From contig CP141128.1 of the NCBI GenBank assembly GCA_035236585.1, positions 25,139,618-25,203,617 of the forward strand: a stretch of 64,000 nt of DNA. The letters are read 5' to 3'. Position numbers and translations under genes: made by a program. How positions within the stretch are numbered: position 1 is the stretch's first letter; each line of letters begins with the position of its first letter. Source of the DNA: Warburgia ugandensis. Taxonomy: Eukaryota > Streptophyta > Magnoliopsida > Canellales > Canellaceae. Shown in pieces: positions 37,531 through 50,208 of the stretch. Under the pieces are notes generated by a model that searched no databases, was not told the DNA's origin, and saw only the letters and a list, made by a program, of their open reading frames with translations.

Positions 37531-38104
37531 GACCCATTATTGCACCTGATTTTCCACTTCATTAATCAATGAAAATATCTACAATTGGTCATGCTAGATA
37601 GAAGACATCGATATGGAGAAGACTCAAGTATTAAATTTCTAATTTTCATTCAAAAAGGCCTCGAACTAAGAGCTTAAAGTGCTACTCGTCACTACTTGTG
37701 CGAACAGTAATAATATTTTGCCTATGTTTCAAACTTGAATGTTTCTTTAATTCATTGTATTTTTTATTGATCTAAAGGTTTTATTATGTTCTAATTTATG
37801 TGAGAAAGAGTTATACTAGTTTTTAGTAAGAAATCAAAATTTAAATTGTTGAATTTCATTGAAGAAGCTTAACAAGTACCATTGCACAGGTTGGTGAACC
37901 TAGTGTGTTTGTGATTGAATATCTCATTATTGGTTGGTTTTTGTTGATATCTAACATACCACTAGATTCCTTGTTATCGAATTGTGTTAGATACCAAGTT
38001 TCACTAAAACTTTTCATCAAGAAGTCAATGAAATTAGTATCCAAATTTGGCAACTTAATCATGTCTGGTCTGGAGGTAATAAGTATGTTAAAATGTACTA
38101 GTAG

Positions 38105-38287
38105 AGAGAAATATAGAAGGGCAGTATCAGAATTTTCAAAAAACTAATAAGGAAGACGGGCCAAAACATAACACAATGACAATTTTGCAAAGCTCACAAA
38201 ATCTTAATGGAAAATTTACAAAACTAAAAAATCGTTGGCCTTTTTTTCAAAACATTCCAAAATGTAATGGCATTTTTGTAAGAAATC
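38105..38287 (-). repeat. Right terminal inverted repeat of the MULE
   Basis: Reverse complement of the left arm, from the 'TAGAGAGAAATATAGAAGGGCAG' zone out to 'GTAAGAAATC'. Confidence 0.8.
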
Positions 38288-38517
38288 ATAAAAATAAATG
38301 GTAAAAGTGGACAATGGTAATGAAGTTTGATTAGCAGCTTATTTAAGCCATCCCAAATATGACGAATGGATGGATATACCAAACATGACCATCGTGAGTG
38401 AGAAAAGCTAATATTTATTTTGTAGGATTTAGAAGTGTTTACTCATGACGGACTCTTAAAAGCATAGATAGTCTTGAATTCCTAAAAGGACAAAGTGTAT
38501 CTTTTTAAGGGGAAAGT

Positions 38518-38755
38518 ACAATTTAATACTCACTAACTATTGTTTTATTGCACTTTAACCCTTAAACTTTTATTTTTCTAGATTGGTTCCTCAACTATTG
38601 AAAATTTTTCACCATAAGTCTTGTTCAATGTTTGTCAATCATTTACTACCCTTAACTATTGTTTTGTTGTACTTTAGTCCCTAACTTCTACTTTTTTAGA
38701 TTGTTCCTTCAACTATTGAAATTTTTTATCATCTCCTATCCAATGTACCTTGATG
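38518..38755. repeat. Degenerate two-copy tandem repeat, about 119-bp unit
   Basis: 'AACTATTGTTTTATTGCACTTTA' at 38535 recurs as 'AACTATTGTTTTGTTGTACTTTA' at 38654, and the following 'TTTTTCTAGATTGGTTCCTCAACTATTGAAA' recurs in both copies. This 'ctcaactattg' phrase type is a common plant repeat; no family can be fixed here. Confidence 0.75.
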
Positions 38756-40214
38756 GGCATCAATGGATTGAGGGACGCGTGATATGGACCTCACAATGTA
38801 TATTACAATGTTTTAGAATAGTTTAAAGATTAAAGTGCTATTTGCAAATTGTATTGTACCTCAGTAGCAAACATAACTAGAGCATTTTGCTGGTGAGATT
38901 TGAAATCTCCAATGACACCCTTAATTTTGGAGTTTTGCAAAATGACTTTTAGATCTAGAATCTAGATATCTTGATTTACAAGGGCTTTTTAGCTGAAAAA
39001 ACCCTAAACTTTTGAACAATTTTCATTTATATTCTATAGTTTTTATTTGTTAAACAAGCCTAAACTTGAGAAAAAATAAAATTCAATCAGTAGCATTAGG
39101 TTATTTAATTCTGCCAAGGTGGAATTTTGACTTGTTAATTCTTTGTTTTACCATCCAAAGTGGTTTTATTAGACTTCAATTGAGAAATGAAATTTGGTTC
39201 TTTCTTTCCATGTTACCTTCACTGCAAGCCCTAAGGGTTGATAATATCTTCCTTTCACGCTTTGCCATCTCCTTGTCTCTCACTTCACATAACTTTCTAG
39301 AGCAATATTCCTTGGAAAGAAACCTTCTCTAGGAAATCAATCTCTATAGATCCACCAATTTCTCTTTTTAGAACAATCTCTCATCACCTTCTCTCTCATC
39401 TTCCTTTATATCATGACTCCTCTTACCCAATAAATCAATGGTAAAGGGCATACTGCCCAATGAGTACAATGCATGTTTTTGGGATGTTAGGATCCTCTGA
39501 TCCTGGTGACATTTGGATTCTAACATCAGCAAACTATCCTTTATATTTGTTGATTGTGAATGGTTTCTTAAACATTTTTTTGAACGCACTCATGAATCAT
39601 ATGTATGATTAAAATGGGTTTGCCCTTCACCTATCAAAGATTGGAGCAATGATGATTGGTTTCTTATGAGCTTTTGTGGGTTTCACTACATTTCCATGGT
39701 AGTTTTTATGTGTCTTTCTATTGAGCTTTCCTTGATAGATCAAGAAATCAAAAGCCAACTCAACATGGAACTTTGGATTATACTTAATGGAGACACATGA
39801 TCTAATGGTTGATGATTTATTGGAAAAAAATTCAAATTTAAGTATTAAATTTGCAAGATAAAAAATCTAGGATGTAATTGAAAAAATCTTAAAATTTGAG
39901 GGTTTTTATGTTAAAATCCATATAGAAACCCTTAAAATTTGGACGATTTCAATGAAAAATATACTCAAATCTATCAAATAAGATGACATGAGTTTTTTGT
40001 GGGAGAGATTTAAAATCTTCATATCAAGTCCTTTTCCTTACAAATTTGGGAAATGGTTTTTAGAATTAGATCTCTTGATCTACAAAACCTTGAAAATTTG
40101 TACAATTTTCAGTGAGGAATGCATTTGCACTAGATTTCACAACCATGACCTTGCAAAATTAATTTTTATGCTTTTCTCTTTAATTTTTTTGGAGAACAAA
40201 TTCCAGATCTAGGT
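38756..40214. other. No gene; two loosely similar direct segments
   Basis: Segments near 38895-39000 and 40000-40100 share 'GAGATTT-AAATCT', 'TTTTAGA-T-TAGAT' and 'TCTTGATTTACAA' landmarks about 1.1 kb apart in the same direction. I cannot tell whether these are ends of one old element. An open stretch of 88 codons near 39066-39332 shows no recognisable domain and is probably chance. Confidence 0.4.
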
Positions 40215-42217
40215 TCTAATAAATCTGATCTATCGTAGTATAGCTATGCAAATACGAGTCGATCCCACGGGGACTTGCTTTAAAATTTTGGAGTTTCTTA
40301 ATAAAATTTAATTATTTAAAATTCAAATCAATTGATAAAAATTAACAGAAAAATTTTGAACTTTAGATTTAGTTTAACAATGAAATTTCAAAAGTCTAAT
40401 TCCAAAAATAATTGAAAAAGAACCAATAAAACTTTAATTAAAACTGAAACTAGAAAGATTAAGAAAATCTAATTCCCTAGCTTAAGTATTGTCCAATTTT
40501 TTCACTTCGGGTATAAGAAACCTTGATCAAACTCCTTAACTATATTCAACATGTCCTGGATTAGTGATCTAATAGATGAATTTGTCAGATTCATCAATTT
40601 GTTATATATCTAATCAAATTAAGGAATTCCATGATTAATGGCTTAGATCAATTTTTAGAATACAAATTGAAGATAAGGAATACTAATTAAACTAGAAACT
40701 ATCCTAAAAACATGTCATAAAATTTAATTGAATTTCTAAAGTAAAATAGAGTAGAAATTAAAGATTATCCGTGGTTAAACCAGAACCATTAATTGAACTA
40801 AACAATAATAGAATAGCACAAAACATGAATAACTCAGAACGGAATAACTAAAAGGCTAATAAGCATAGTATCAAGACATGAAATGTAATTTGAAATAATC
40901 TTGCAAGGGCAATTTTGGAATTTTTCCCAAAAGTTCCTTAAATCTCCCATAAAAGAGAAATAGCCAGAGAAGATGGGGTTGGTCGGCTAGAGATTGACAA
41001 TGCTAGCCTAGGAACTCATCTGTTGACACAAGAGAGAGAGAGTCATACTTGATATGCACTGGGGCTTGCTCTTGGCTGGTGATGATCTGAAGTGAAACGA
41101 AAAAAACGATGCCTTTCTAGGCGTCATCTAGTTCTTATGGAGCAGAAGGGTGTGGTGGTGCTTGGAGGAGATCTGGGCAGAAGAAGAGATGTGGTGAGGA
41201 ATTGGAGTAGGGAAAGTGGTGCGAAGTGGGGTGGCTGGGTTGCAGAGATGAATTGTGGTAGGAGCAGACGTAAAATAGAACAAAAAAATAATGCCTAGCC
41301 AGTGATGAGATGGTGCGATTGATGCAGGCTTGAAGTGCTAGATACTCGAGAGAGATTGGTGCTGCAGTGGAGCATGGAGAAAGAATGAAAGAAAACTGAC
41401 ACCTTTGGTCTGGGCATTGTCTGGAACAGAGTTGGCTCTTGCCTGGCTATGCGACGGTTGATGAAGAGGACTGTGGAGATGGGTTAGGTGGAGACTGTGG
41501 TGCGATGTATAAACGAGGGTGCTCCTGGTCTGGGTGGGACAAAAGAAGAGAGAGAAAAAAAAATGACAAGAGAAAGGAGGGATCTGGGCATATGATCGAT
41601 GGGAAAAAAATTGCAATGGATGCAGGGAAAAAAATTAGAGATGGGAGGGAGATCTTAGGGGAAGAAGAAGAACATGAAAGAGGAGAACTGGGTGTGAGTG
41701 TAGATGTGTGATGGAGGGTGCGAGGGATGTGAAGAAGAAGAAGGTGATGGGGTAAACAAAATTGGAATTAGAAAACAAAAAAGGTGAACAAGGAAGGTGC
41801 GGTTGAATGAAAACAAAAGTGAAACAAGCAACTCAATCAGAATGTAAAGCAAACAAACAAAAAACACATCCAAACTCCCCAAAAACAAAAACTCCCCTCA
41901 ACTCCCAGAGTTCTCCTCTTTATAACCTTTTTCCTTTCCTACTCTTCCTCTAACTCTTTCCTTGAAGAGGTAGATTCCTATTAGGAAACTCCTCTTCTTC
42001 CCATTTAGGACTCCTCTTCCTTTTAGGACTCTTGCCTTACTGATCTTCACTTGATCTACACTGTTGAACATGGATTTGAGCCATCCAACCCTCCTTTAGT
42101 TGATCTACAAAATAAAAGACTAAATTAGAATCATCTGAACCGCACATTAATCATCTAATTAGCTCTAATGATCATCTGACTATTGATTTTGAAAAATTAA
42201 AGTTTGGATAGTCAATT
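40215..42217 (-). repeat. Left LTR of element F (3' LTR, main part)
   Basis: It matches 60660-62530 from 'CTATCGTAGTATAGCTATGC' to 'TTCACTTGATCTACACTGTTGAACAT'. The outer start is diverged, so the first bases are approximate. A purine-rich block at 41080-41760 is the part most like a U3 and is GC-richer. The LTR continues after element C at 57892-57964. Confidence 0.75.
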
Positions 42218-45032
42218 TGTGACAACCCGGGTTTTCTCATACATTTTTAAATGCAATATCTAATTTCCTAAGGCAGGATGCATCCCTATTTGAAAACCAT
42301 TTTATCAAAACCATGCAATGCAGCGGAAAATCTTTGGTTTTAAACCCATTTTTTAAAACCCCGACTGTCATTTGCCTTCACAATAACCAAAGTAGTTTTT
42401 GAAAAACTTCAGAAATCATTAGTGTTTTTCCCCATATGTATCCAGTCACAGCACACAGCCCAACTGTAATTAAATACAAATACATGTCCAAAGGGTTGAG
42501 AATTTACTTACATGTATATTGTTTCCTTTTTGATTCACTTGCTCATAGCACTAACATAGATGTCCTCTACTCGTGGATGGAATTATCTTGAAAAAATGTT
42601 AAGGATAGGGTGAGTATATACTATACTTAGTAGGAGCCTATCACTACTAGTTTTGCAATGCATGCTATGTTTAAAACCATGTCCTCATAAAAACATATGC
42701 ATGTTTGAATAATCATGTTCAATATCGATATTAAAAATCCATTGTCAAACTGAAATACTAACGATTTAAAGGATCACATAATCCAAAATCAAAAGTATCA
42801 TATACATATATATCATAACATTATGATATGCATAAGATGCTTCATTGAATCCAACTCATGGATCTCTAGTATGGTATGGTTGACCAAACTCATATCATGC
42901 CATATGCAATGCAAATAAGTCCACAAAACCATAGGGTCCAACTATGCCCACGACCTCGCCTCCGTGTGGTCCCCGGGTACCTAGGGACACAGGATCATAT
43001 ACCTTCACGGGGCATATGGCACTTCTTCGTCGTAAATCATGCAATTTATGCAATGGATTGCAAAACATGCATGTAAGGCATAAAATCTGCTCATGCTAGT
43101 ATTGCATTCAAAGTCATAACCTTGCCTAGAAGCCTTGTCTGCTATCTCTGGCCCGCCCTCATCGATCAAGGCTACACTCATCATGCAATATATGCATGTA
43201 GCACATGTCTTAGCAATATATGTGCAATGTATTTTTCAAAACCTGTCCTCTTTTTTCAAAATGTGTCCTCTTTGGGTCCCTCACAACTGCCTAACCCCCA
43301 CAACTACCTACCTAGCGTCTTTGGGGCACTCCAACATCTTTTGGTAACCCTCAAGGACATGCAATCTTTCAAAAACTCAATGCTCACAAATCATACAATA
43401 TATGCATTTGTTTGCAAAACATATCTATGCATAATGTATATGCAATCATTTGCAAAACATATCTATGCATAATGTCTATGCAATTATTTGCAAAACATAT
43501 CTATGCATAAAGCATTTATCATATGTATGCTGAATTAAGTCATGATAAACAAGTTATATAATTTATACTTAAAACATGCATAAAACAATCATGGCTCTTT
43601 TAAAAAGTCTAGTAGCGATAAAGCACCTACCTCAAAGTCTCTTGGAGTAACGTCCTTTAGCACTCAACCCGTCGCTAGGTTTCATTTATAAACTTCTGGA
43701 TATAAATGGATGCAAGGAGTCCTAATTAAATTCAGTCTATTTAGACATTAGACCACTAGTCCTGCCTATTGGGTCCCTGGTTCTTGCCTAATTCATTGTC
43801 AGGCTAGATCCTATGGTGTGGACCTACTATTCCATAGCTAACTCTGTAATTTGTCCTTTAATCTTAGCTTTAAAGTCTTGTTGGGTCCACGTGTCCCAGT
43901 TCCCTCACGTGCGTGTGCGCCTAAAGGCCGTGTCAGGGACCGCGTTTTTGCACGCGCGCATGCATGCTCGGGTGATGTGCTATGACGTGAATCATCCCAC
44001 GGGCGCACCTTGTATCATGGCGCATCTCAGCTCCTAGGGCACCCCATGCACCCTGGCCGAGCCAGGACCCATGCCCTAAGTCACCCGCGCACCCGAGGGC
44101 CGCTCCTGGGACAGTGTACGCACTGTCGTACACCCGGAGCCCATCCCTGGGACCCTGTCCCAGGCGCACATGGAGCAAGGCGTCCCTGGGACGCCTGGCT
44201 CGTGCAAGGTCATCTTGACTTGGCTTGGGCTTTGTGTTCGTGCAGGCCGTTTCAACGGCTTGGGAACGTCCTCCAGTCCAGAAATCTGGCTGGAAAAAGG
44301 TCAAATCCGGCATGGATCTTGGCCTAGGGGAAGTGAAACAGAGGAAAGGGAAGGAGGGGCTTACCTGGGTAGCCTGGGGACGCCCTTTTCCGGGTGGTGC
44401 GGCTCCTCCTTTCGGCTGCTGGAAACTCGCAGAAGAGGAAAACCCCATTGCCAAGACCGATGAGAAGAGAGGGGAATGGCCGGCCTGACTTGGGCCTGGC
44501 CATTGCCGAAAAACTTAGAGAGATGGGTTTGAGACAGGTTTCCCATTTTTTCGGAAACCCCAGTCTCAAACGATTAGAAAAAAACCCGTTTTGAAGAGGG
44601 GGGAAGATGGGGTTTTTATAGAGGAATGAAAGGCGGTGCCCCTCAATGGCGGTGCCGCCATTTTCCCTGGTGTATTCTAGAGAAATTGTGAAAAAACGAG
44701 TTTCTGGGAGGGTCTAGAGGTTGAAGACGACAGGGGGTTCCATTATCAAAATGCCCCCTGCGTTTTTCGTCCTTTTTCGTTTTTTTTCGTTTTTCTATTT
44801 TATTTTCAGAAATAGCCCTATCTTTAAACGGCTGTAACTTCCTCATACGAACTCCATTTTGGGTGATTTTTGAGGCGTTGGATTCCATTTTTTGAGTAGA
44901 ATCTAATGGTGCTATGTTCCCTTACAAATTCCTTCATTTACGATTTTAAATACAGTAAAACTTTTAACTCAGTTTATTTCCTATAAATGTTCAATTTTCG
45001 TTAAAAATAGTGTAAATTGCTCGGGCATTACA
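42218..45032 (-). repeat. Left LTR of element C (3' LTR, about 2.8 kb)
   Basis: It runs from TGTGACAACC to GGGCATTACA. It differs from the A and B LTRs by a replaced segment around 43020-43250 (in place of the GGGACATGCCC block) and by a three-copy 38-bp tandem repeat (43403-43516). The near-palindrome is at 42612-42628, with a final T instead of C. Confidence 0.88.
43403..43516. repeat. Three-copy 38-bp tandem repeat in element C left LTR
   Basis: Units start at 43403, 43441 and 43479, each containing 'TTTGCAAAACATATCTATGC'. The A and B LTRs carry a single copy, and the C right LTR carries the same three (49615-49728), so the expansion predates C's insertion. Confidence 0.9.
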
Positions 45033-48000
45033 TTATTACCCCCTTAAAAGAATTTTGTCCTCGAAATTCCATAATTTATCATCTTCAAGGTATTTTGTAC
45101 CTTAGATAACTTTTGGTGAATGCATTCTCTCCTTTGGAATCAAATCTAGGCTCATCCTCAATTTATCATTTTTATTGTTCCTTCTACAAGGACTTACTTA
45201 TAAGGGCCGCTTTTGCTACGTACTCTGATGCACACTCTTATACGTGCCAATTTAACCATAGTGGTTTCCAGCTGTAATTCATCTATCTCAAAATCCTTAG
45301 ATTCCCATACTTTTCTCATTGTGTATAGGATAGTCTCCTTGTAGGATCATGCTTCTATATTCATGTATAAATTACTCCATACTTCTTTGAGATCATATGA
45401 TCTTATTTCTCCTATTTTGAATATCATAGGATAATCCCTTTTTCTTTTTATCTTTCATCTAATGATCTCTTCATCATCCATATCTCCTTCTAATCGTTGG
45501 TTATATGTCATTAGTAAGAGTCCAAAAATTTACCTTCTTTCCAGTGTGTCTAACTTTGCTTCTTATCTTTCATATTTGTCCCTAAGATACTTCAATAACT
45601 GACATGGTATCATGTGATCTACAGCCAAACCCTTGATTAACTTTGAATTTCAACTGTCTGTCGTTTTCCATATGTGACTTTATTCCACGACCAAAGTTAC
45701 ATTCAAAATAAAATCATGAAAGCCAATTAGTAGCTTCTTCCATTGAGGACCTTATCATATACTGAAAGTAAATGTCCTAACTCCACATCCAGTTTCATAA
45801 TTATTGAATTCATTAAACGCTTTCCTCTGTGAAGATTTTATCCAATCTCAAGTCGATTCATCATCATGGGTCAAATGTTCTTGTCCAGAGGCCTATCTCA
45901 CTATTCACATGAATTTGTCATTAGGATTTTCAATAATGTTCCTATTCATCCAAAGCAAAACGTCTCTTATTCATAACCGAGTACCCTTACTAGGTCATGA
46001 TTGAATCCTTCATCATCCTCTTTTGTCCTTTCTTTTCTTGATGGTTTTCTTTGTAACCTTTCAGTCCAAAAGTTCCATACCTAATCCAATAGGGTTAGTC
46101 CTTAGGAAATTCCTTCAATTGATTTTTCGTACTTGGTATATGCTCATAACAACTAACTATTTGTCTAAAGGCAACGTAACATTAAATCTTCACCTTATAT
46201 TGTGCTAGCCATCTCACCTTTTCTCCTTCCATCCCCTATGTCAATATATTGTTCAATCTTTTACCAAGGCTTCATCGTCAATCATACAGTCTGTATTCAT
46301 AAGTAGTGATTTTCTTAATTCCTCAAATTTTATTTTTCAAGTGCCTCCTTATTTTATCTTTCAAGTGCATTCTCATACTTAGCTTATAATAGCAATAATT
46401 CTCCTTCAATAGCGATTATATCAAATTGTACTGAAGTTGTTAACTTAACAAGTTTAACAATACTCAGTAAGCACAAACATTTTCTTAGACATAGAAAGAC
46501 TTTATTTGGTTACCCATTGATCCCTTTCTAGATATATCTAGGTCATAAGCTCAAGGGCCTCTAAAGTGATCAATATTTATTTGCCTTCCTTTTCAATCCA
46601 AGTCAGCAGTATTTTTCAGACTCAAAATAATTTCTTTACCTTGTCATGGTAGCCATTAAGGTTTGAAAAATCCTTCACATTGGTTTAGATTACTTCTGAT
46701 TTTTGCTCTTATCTCAGTCGTTACTATCCTCCTCAATTGACTTAGTCTATCAAGTACTTTTCTTTTCAAGGAAAACTCAAGGCTAAAGACTTATGACATC
46801 CCTCTGAGTATATAACTTCGACTAAATAATGGTCTTAAGACTTTTGGTCTTCCAATCTATAATAGTAAGACCTCAATTTGATCCTTGATGGTACCCTATT
46901 GCTAAATGGGCAAGTTACTATCCTGGCTTAATTCCTTTATTCACTCAAGTAGTGGCAGGGTAAGGATATCACCAAAATTTTCTTTCTATGGACTATATCC
47001 ATTGGTGTTTCTTATAAGCTAATGGATCTGATAAGAATTGATATCGAACCATTTGTAGAAGTTTAACTTCTAGTTGGTCGCCATTCTTCTTTGAAAATTC
47101 CTTGTCACATAATCTCCTGAAATTCGATACTTTACTCGAAGTCTTAAATCCCATATGCTTTCTCTCTATTATATGTATTTACATTGACATCATTGCCAGC
47201 TCAACTATTATTATTCATTTGAAGTTGATTGGTTATCTTCTCACTTGATTCAAGATGAAAGATTTGTATAAAGTCATGATTTCCTCTTTTGAATATTCAA
47301 TATTCATCGAATACTTATAGTTGCGTCTCTATCTCTTTCTCTCTTTTCTTCCACATCCTCATTTGGTCTACCTAGATCAATGCCTCCATATGCTTTGTTG
47401 CATATAATTGATACTTCATCATAAACTAAATGTTTCTCAGAAATTCTAAACCGTCTTAAGATCATTGAAATCCTCAATTGCCTATAGCCTCAATAAAATT
47501 TGTACAATGTCTTAATAATGGTATTGACATTTTGGTCATGCTGTACTTTTCTTACAAGTTCATGTTAGGATCGATCTATTATTCACAGATCTATTATCCC
47601 CAATATTATTGTCAAAATCATTTGGTAACATTGTCAAATATAGTTCCCTATCTTATTCGTGTTATATTCCTCATAATATGTCACTTGTATACATCTTTTG
47701 ATTTGCTCCATAATACTCAAGTAGTTATTATTCGATAGAACTTTACTCTTTATAAGACTCTAATTAAGGTATCCAAAATTGAGCTAAGTCCTTTGGGATC
47801 CATACCTTTGTGATCTAGTATGAGTCACAATTATTTCCTAATATTATCTTGCATTCTCATCCCTCTTAGATTATCATCAAAATTCTTCTCAAAGTTTGTC
47901 TTTTACATCTCCTATCATACTCATATCATATCCCTTGTGATAGTGTACTCATGTTCTAATATTCTTTATGATGGTAAGATAGCCATCTAGGTTCTTTGAT

Positions 48001-48355
48001 GTTCTCATCTTTGGTGAGATTGATCTATTACAGGTCAGAACCATCTACTAACAAGTTCACTAACATCTTCCTTCATTATTCTCATCACAATATGAGTTTT
48101 CATATTAGCACCACACAACAATCCTTAATCCTTAAGTTGTCTTAGACTAGATTTTGGATAAGGCTTGCATTATTCTCTGCCTAATTATTTGTTCAACCAA
48201 GCTGTGTTTCACCTCTTTATTTATGGTGAACTGCCTTGAGCACTAAAATTGTAATCCTCAAATAGAAGTAGGTCATCTCTACTACTTCTTCTAGATTTTC
48301 TCTATTGTCTATGACCCTTGGACATGCTGGACTGGCTGTGAAAGGATAAAACCTG
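45033..48355 (-). other. Non-coding interior of element C
   Basis: Starts with the purine tract and is collinear with A and B, with several short indels. No protein domain is visible in any frame. One open stretch near 46023-46208 is shared with A (about 3505-3714) but only as a result of overall sequence similarity. Confidence 0.75.
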
Positions 48356-48368
48356 GGCTCTGATACCA
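48356..48368 (-). other. Primer binding site of element C (initiator-Met tRNA type)
   Basis: The minus strand reads TGGTATCAGAGCC, exact to the plant initiator-Met site, two bases from the LTR start at 48371. Confidence 0.9.
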
Positions 48369-49275
48369 ACTGTGACGACCCGGGTTTTCTCATGCATTTT
48401 TAAATGCAATATCTAATTTCCTAAGGCGGGATGCATCCCTATTTGAAAACCATTTTATAAAAACCATGCAATGCAGCGGAAAATCTTTGGTTTTAAACCC
48501 ATTTTTTAAAACCCCGACTGTCATTTGCCTTCACAATAACCAAAGTAGTTTTTGAAAAGCTTCAGAAATCATAAGTGTCTTTCCCCGTATCTATCCAGTC
48601 ATAGCACACAGCCCAACTGTAATTAAATACAAATACATGTCCAAAGGGTTGAGAATTTACTTACATGTATATTGTTTCCTTTTTGATTCACTTGCTCATA
48701 GCACTAACATAGATGCCCTCTACTCGTGGATGGAATTATCCTAAAAAATGTTAAGGATAGGGTGAGTATATACTATACTTAGTAGGAGCCTATCGCTACT
48801 AGTTTTGCAATGCATGCTATGTTTAAAACCATGTGCTCATAAAAACATATGCATGTTCGAATAATCATGTTCAATATCGATATTAAAAATCCATTGTCAA
48901 ACTGAAATACTAACAATTTAAAGGATCACATAATCCAAAATCGAAAGTATCGTATACATATATATCATAACATTATGATATGCATAAGATGCTTCATTGA
49001 ATCCAACTCATGGATCTCTAGTATGGTATGGTCGACCAACCTCATATCATGCCATATGCAATGCAAATAAGTCCACAAAACCATAGGGTCCAACTATGCC
49101 CACGATGTCGCCACTGTGTGGTCCCTGGGTACCTAGGGACACAGGATCATATACCTCCACGGGGCATATGACACTTCTTCGTCGTAAATCATGCAATTTA
49201 TGCAATGGATTGCAAAACATACATGTAATGCATAAAATCTGCTCATGCTAGTATTGCATTCAAAGTCATAACCCT

Positions 49276-49376
49276 GCCTAGAAGCCTGACAGCCTAGAAG
49301 CCTGCCAGCCTAGAAGCCTTGTCTGCTCTCTCTGGCCCGCCCTCATCGGCCCGCCCTCATCAACCCGCCCTCATCG
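49276..49376. repeat. Short tandem expansions in element C right LTR
   Basis: 'GCCTAGAAGCCT' occurs three times (49276-49319) and 'CCGCCCTCATC' three times (about 49336-49376). The left LTR (about 43127-43165) has one copy of each, so these grew after C inserted, probably by slippage. Confidence 0.85.
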
Positions 49377-50203
49377 GTCAAGGCTACACTCATCATGCAA
49401 TCTATGCATGTAGCACATGCCTTAGCAATATATGCGCAATGTATTTTTCAAAACCTGTCCTCTTTTTTCAAAACATGTCCTCTTTGGGTCCCTCACAACT
49501 ACTTGACCCTCACAACTGCCTACCCAGCATCTTTTGGGCACTCCAGCGTCTTTTGGTAACCCTCAAGGACATGCAATCTTTCAAAAATTCAATGCTCACA
49601 AATCATACAATATATGCATTTGTTTGCAAAACATATCTATGCATAATGTATATGCAATCATTTGCAAAACATATCTATGCATAATGTATATGCAATTATT
49701 TGCAAAACATATCTATGCATAAAGCATTTATCATATGTATGCTGAATTAAGTCATGCTAAACAAGTTATATAATTTATACTTAAAACATGCATAAAACAA
49801 TCATGGCTCTTTTAAAAAGTCTAGTAGCGATAGAGGACCTACCTCAAAGTCTCTTGGAGTCGCGTCCTTTAGCACTCAACCCATCCTTGGGTTTCATTTA
49901 TAAACTCCTGGGTATAAATGGATACAAGGAGTCCTAATTAATTTCAGTCTATTTAGACATTAGACTGCTAGTCCTGCCGATTGGGTCCCTGGTTCTTGCC
50001 TAATTCATTGTCAGGCTAGATCTTATGGTGTGGACCTACTATTCCATAGCTAACTCTGTAATTTGTCCTTTAATATTAGCTTTAAAGTCTTGGTGGGTCC
50101 ACGTGTCCCAGTTCCCTCACGTGCGTGCGCGCCTAAAGGCCGTGTCAGGGACCGCGTTTTTGCACGCGCACTTGCATGCTCGGGTGACGCTTTATGATGC
50201 GCA

Positions 50204-50208
50204 TCATC
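50204..50208 (+). repeat. Target site duplication of element D, left copy
   Basis: TCATC precedes D, and TCAAC follows it at 56839-56843. The undisturbed relative at 18295-18304 reads CATCATCGCA, so the target was probably TCATC with one later change in the right copy. Five bases is the normal Ty3/gypsy size. Confidence 0.75.

Larger units (their letters stand above)
37335..38287. mobile_element. Non-autonomous Mutator-like element (MULE) with long terminal inverted repeats
   Basis: About 190 bases at each end are inverted copies. The left side begins GGGTTTTTTGCAAAAATG, and the right side, reverse-complemented, begins GATTTCTTACAAAAATGCC. Shared landmarks then follow in order ('AGTTTTG-AAA-TT-CCATTAAG', 'TGAGCTTT', 'CCCTTCTATATTT'). 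A 9-10 bp direct repeat (ATAAAAATAA) flanks it at 37325-37334 and 38288-38297, as expected for Mutator-like insertion, although the repeat is low complexity. The middle (about 37530-38100) encodes no transposase. Open stretches of 60-80 codons overlap there on both strands without recognisable similarity, so a captured host fragment (Pack-MULE) is possible but unproven. Confidence 0.8.
48371..50208 (-). repeat. Right LTR of element C, first part (5' LTR)
   Basis: It aligns with 42218 onward. It has the near-palindrome at 48764-48780, the three-copy 38-bp repeat at 49615-49728, and extra short tandem units at 49276-49376 that the left LTR lacks. It is interrupted by element D. Confidence 0.88.

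Noticed and set aside
39066-39332. 88-codon plus-strand frame
   Set aside because: No recognisable domain, no supporting signals and ordinary AT-rich composition; left as probable chance.
41338-41888. Open frames in the LTR of element F
   Set aside because: The equivalent stretch of the other F LTR (61577-62303) has differently bounded frames; composition is purine-rich repeat DNA.
43403-43516. Regular repeats that might suggest a CRISPR array
   Set aside because: The units are adjacent without unique spacers, and the sequence is a plant LTR; it is a plain tandem repeat.
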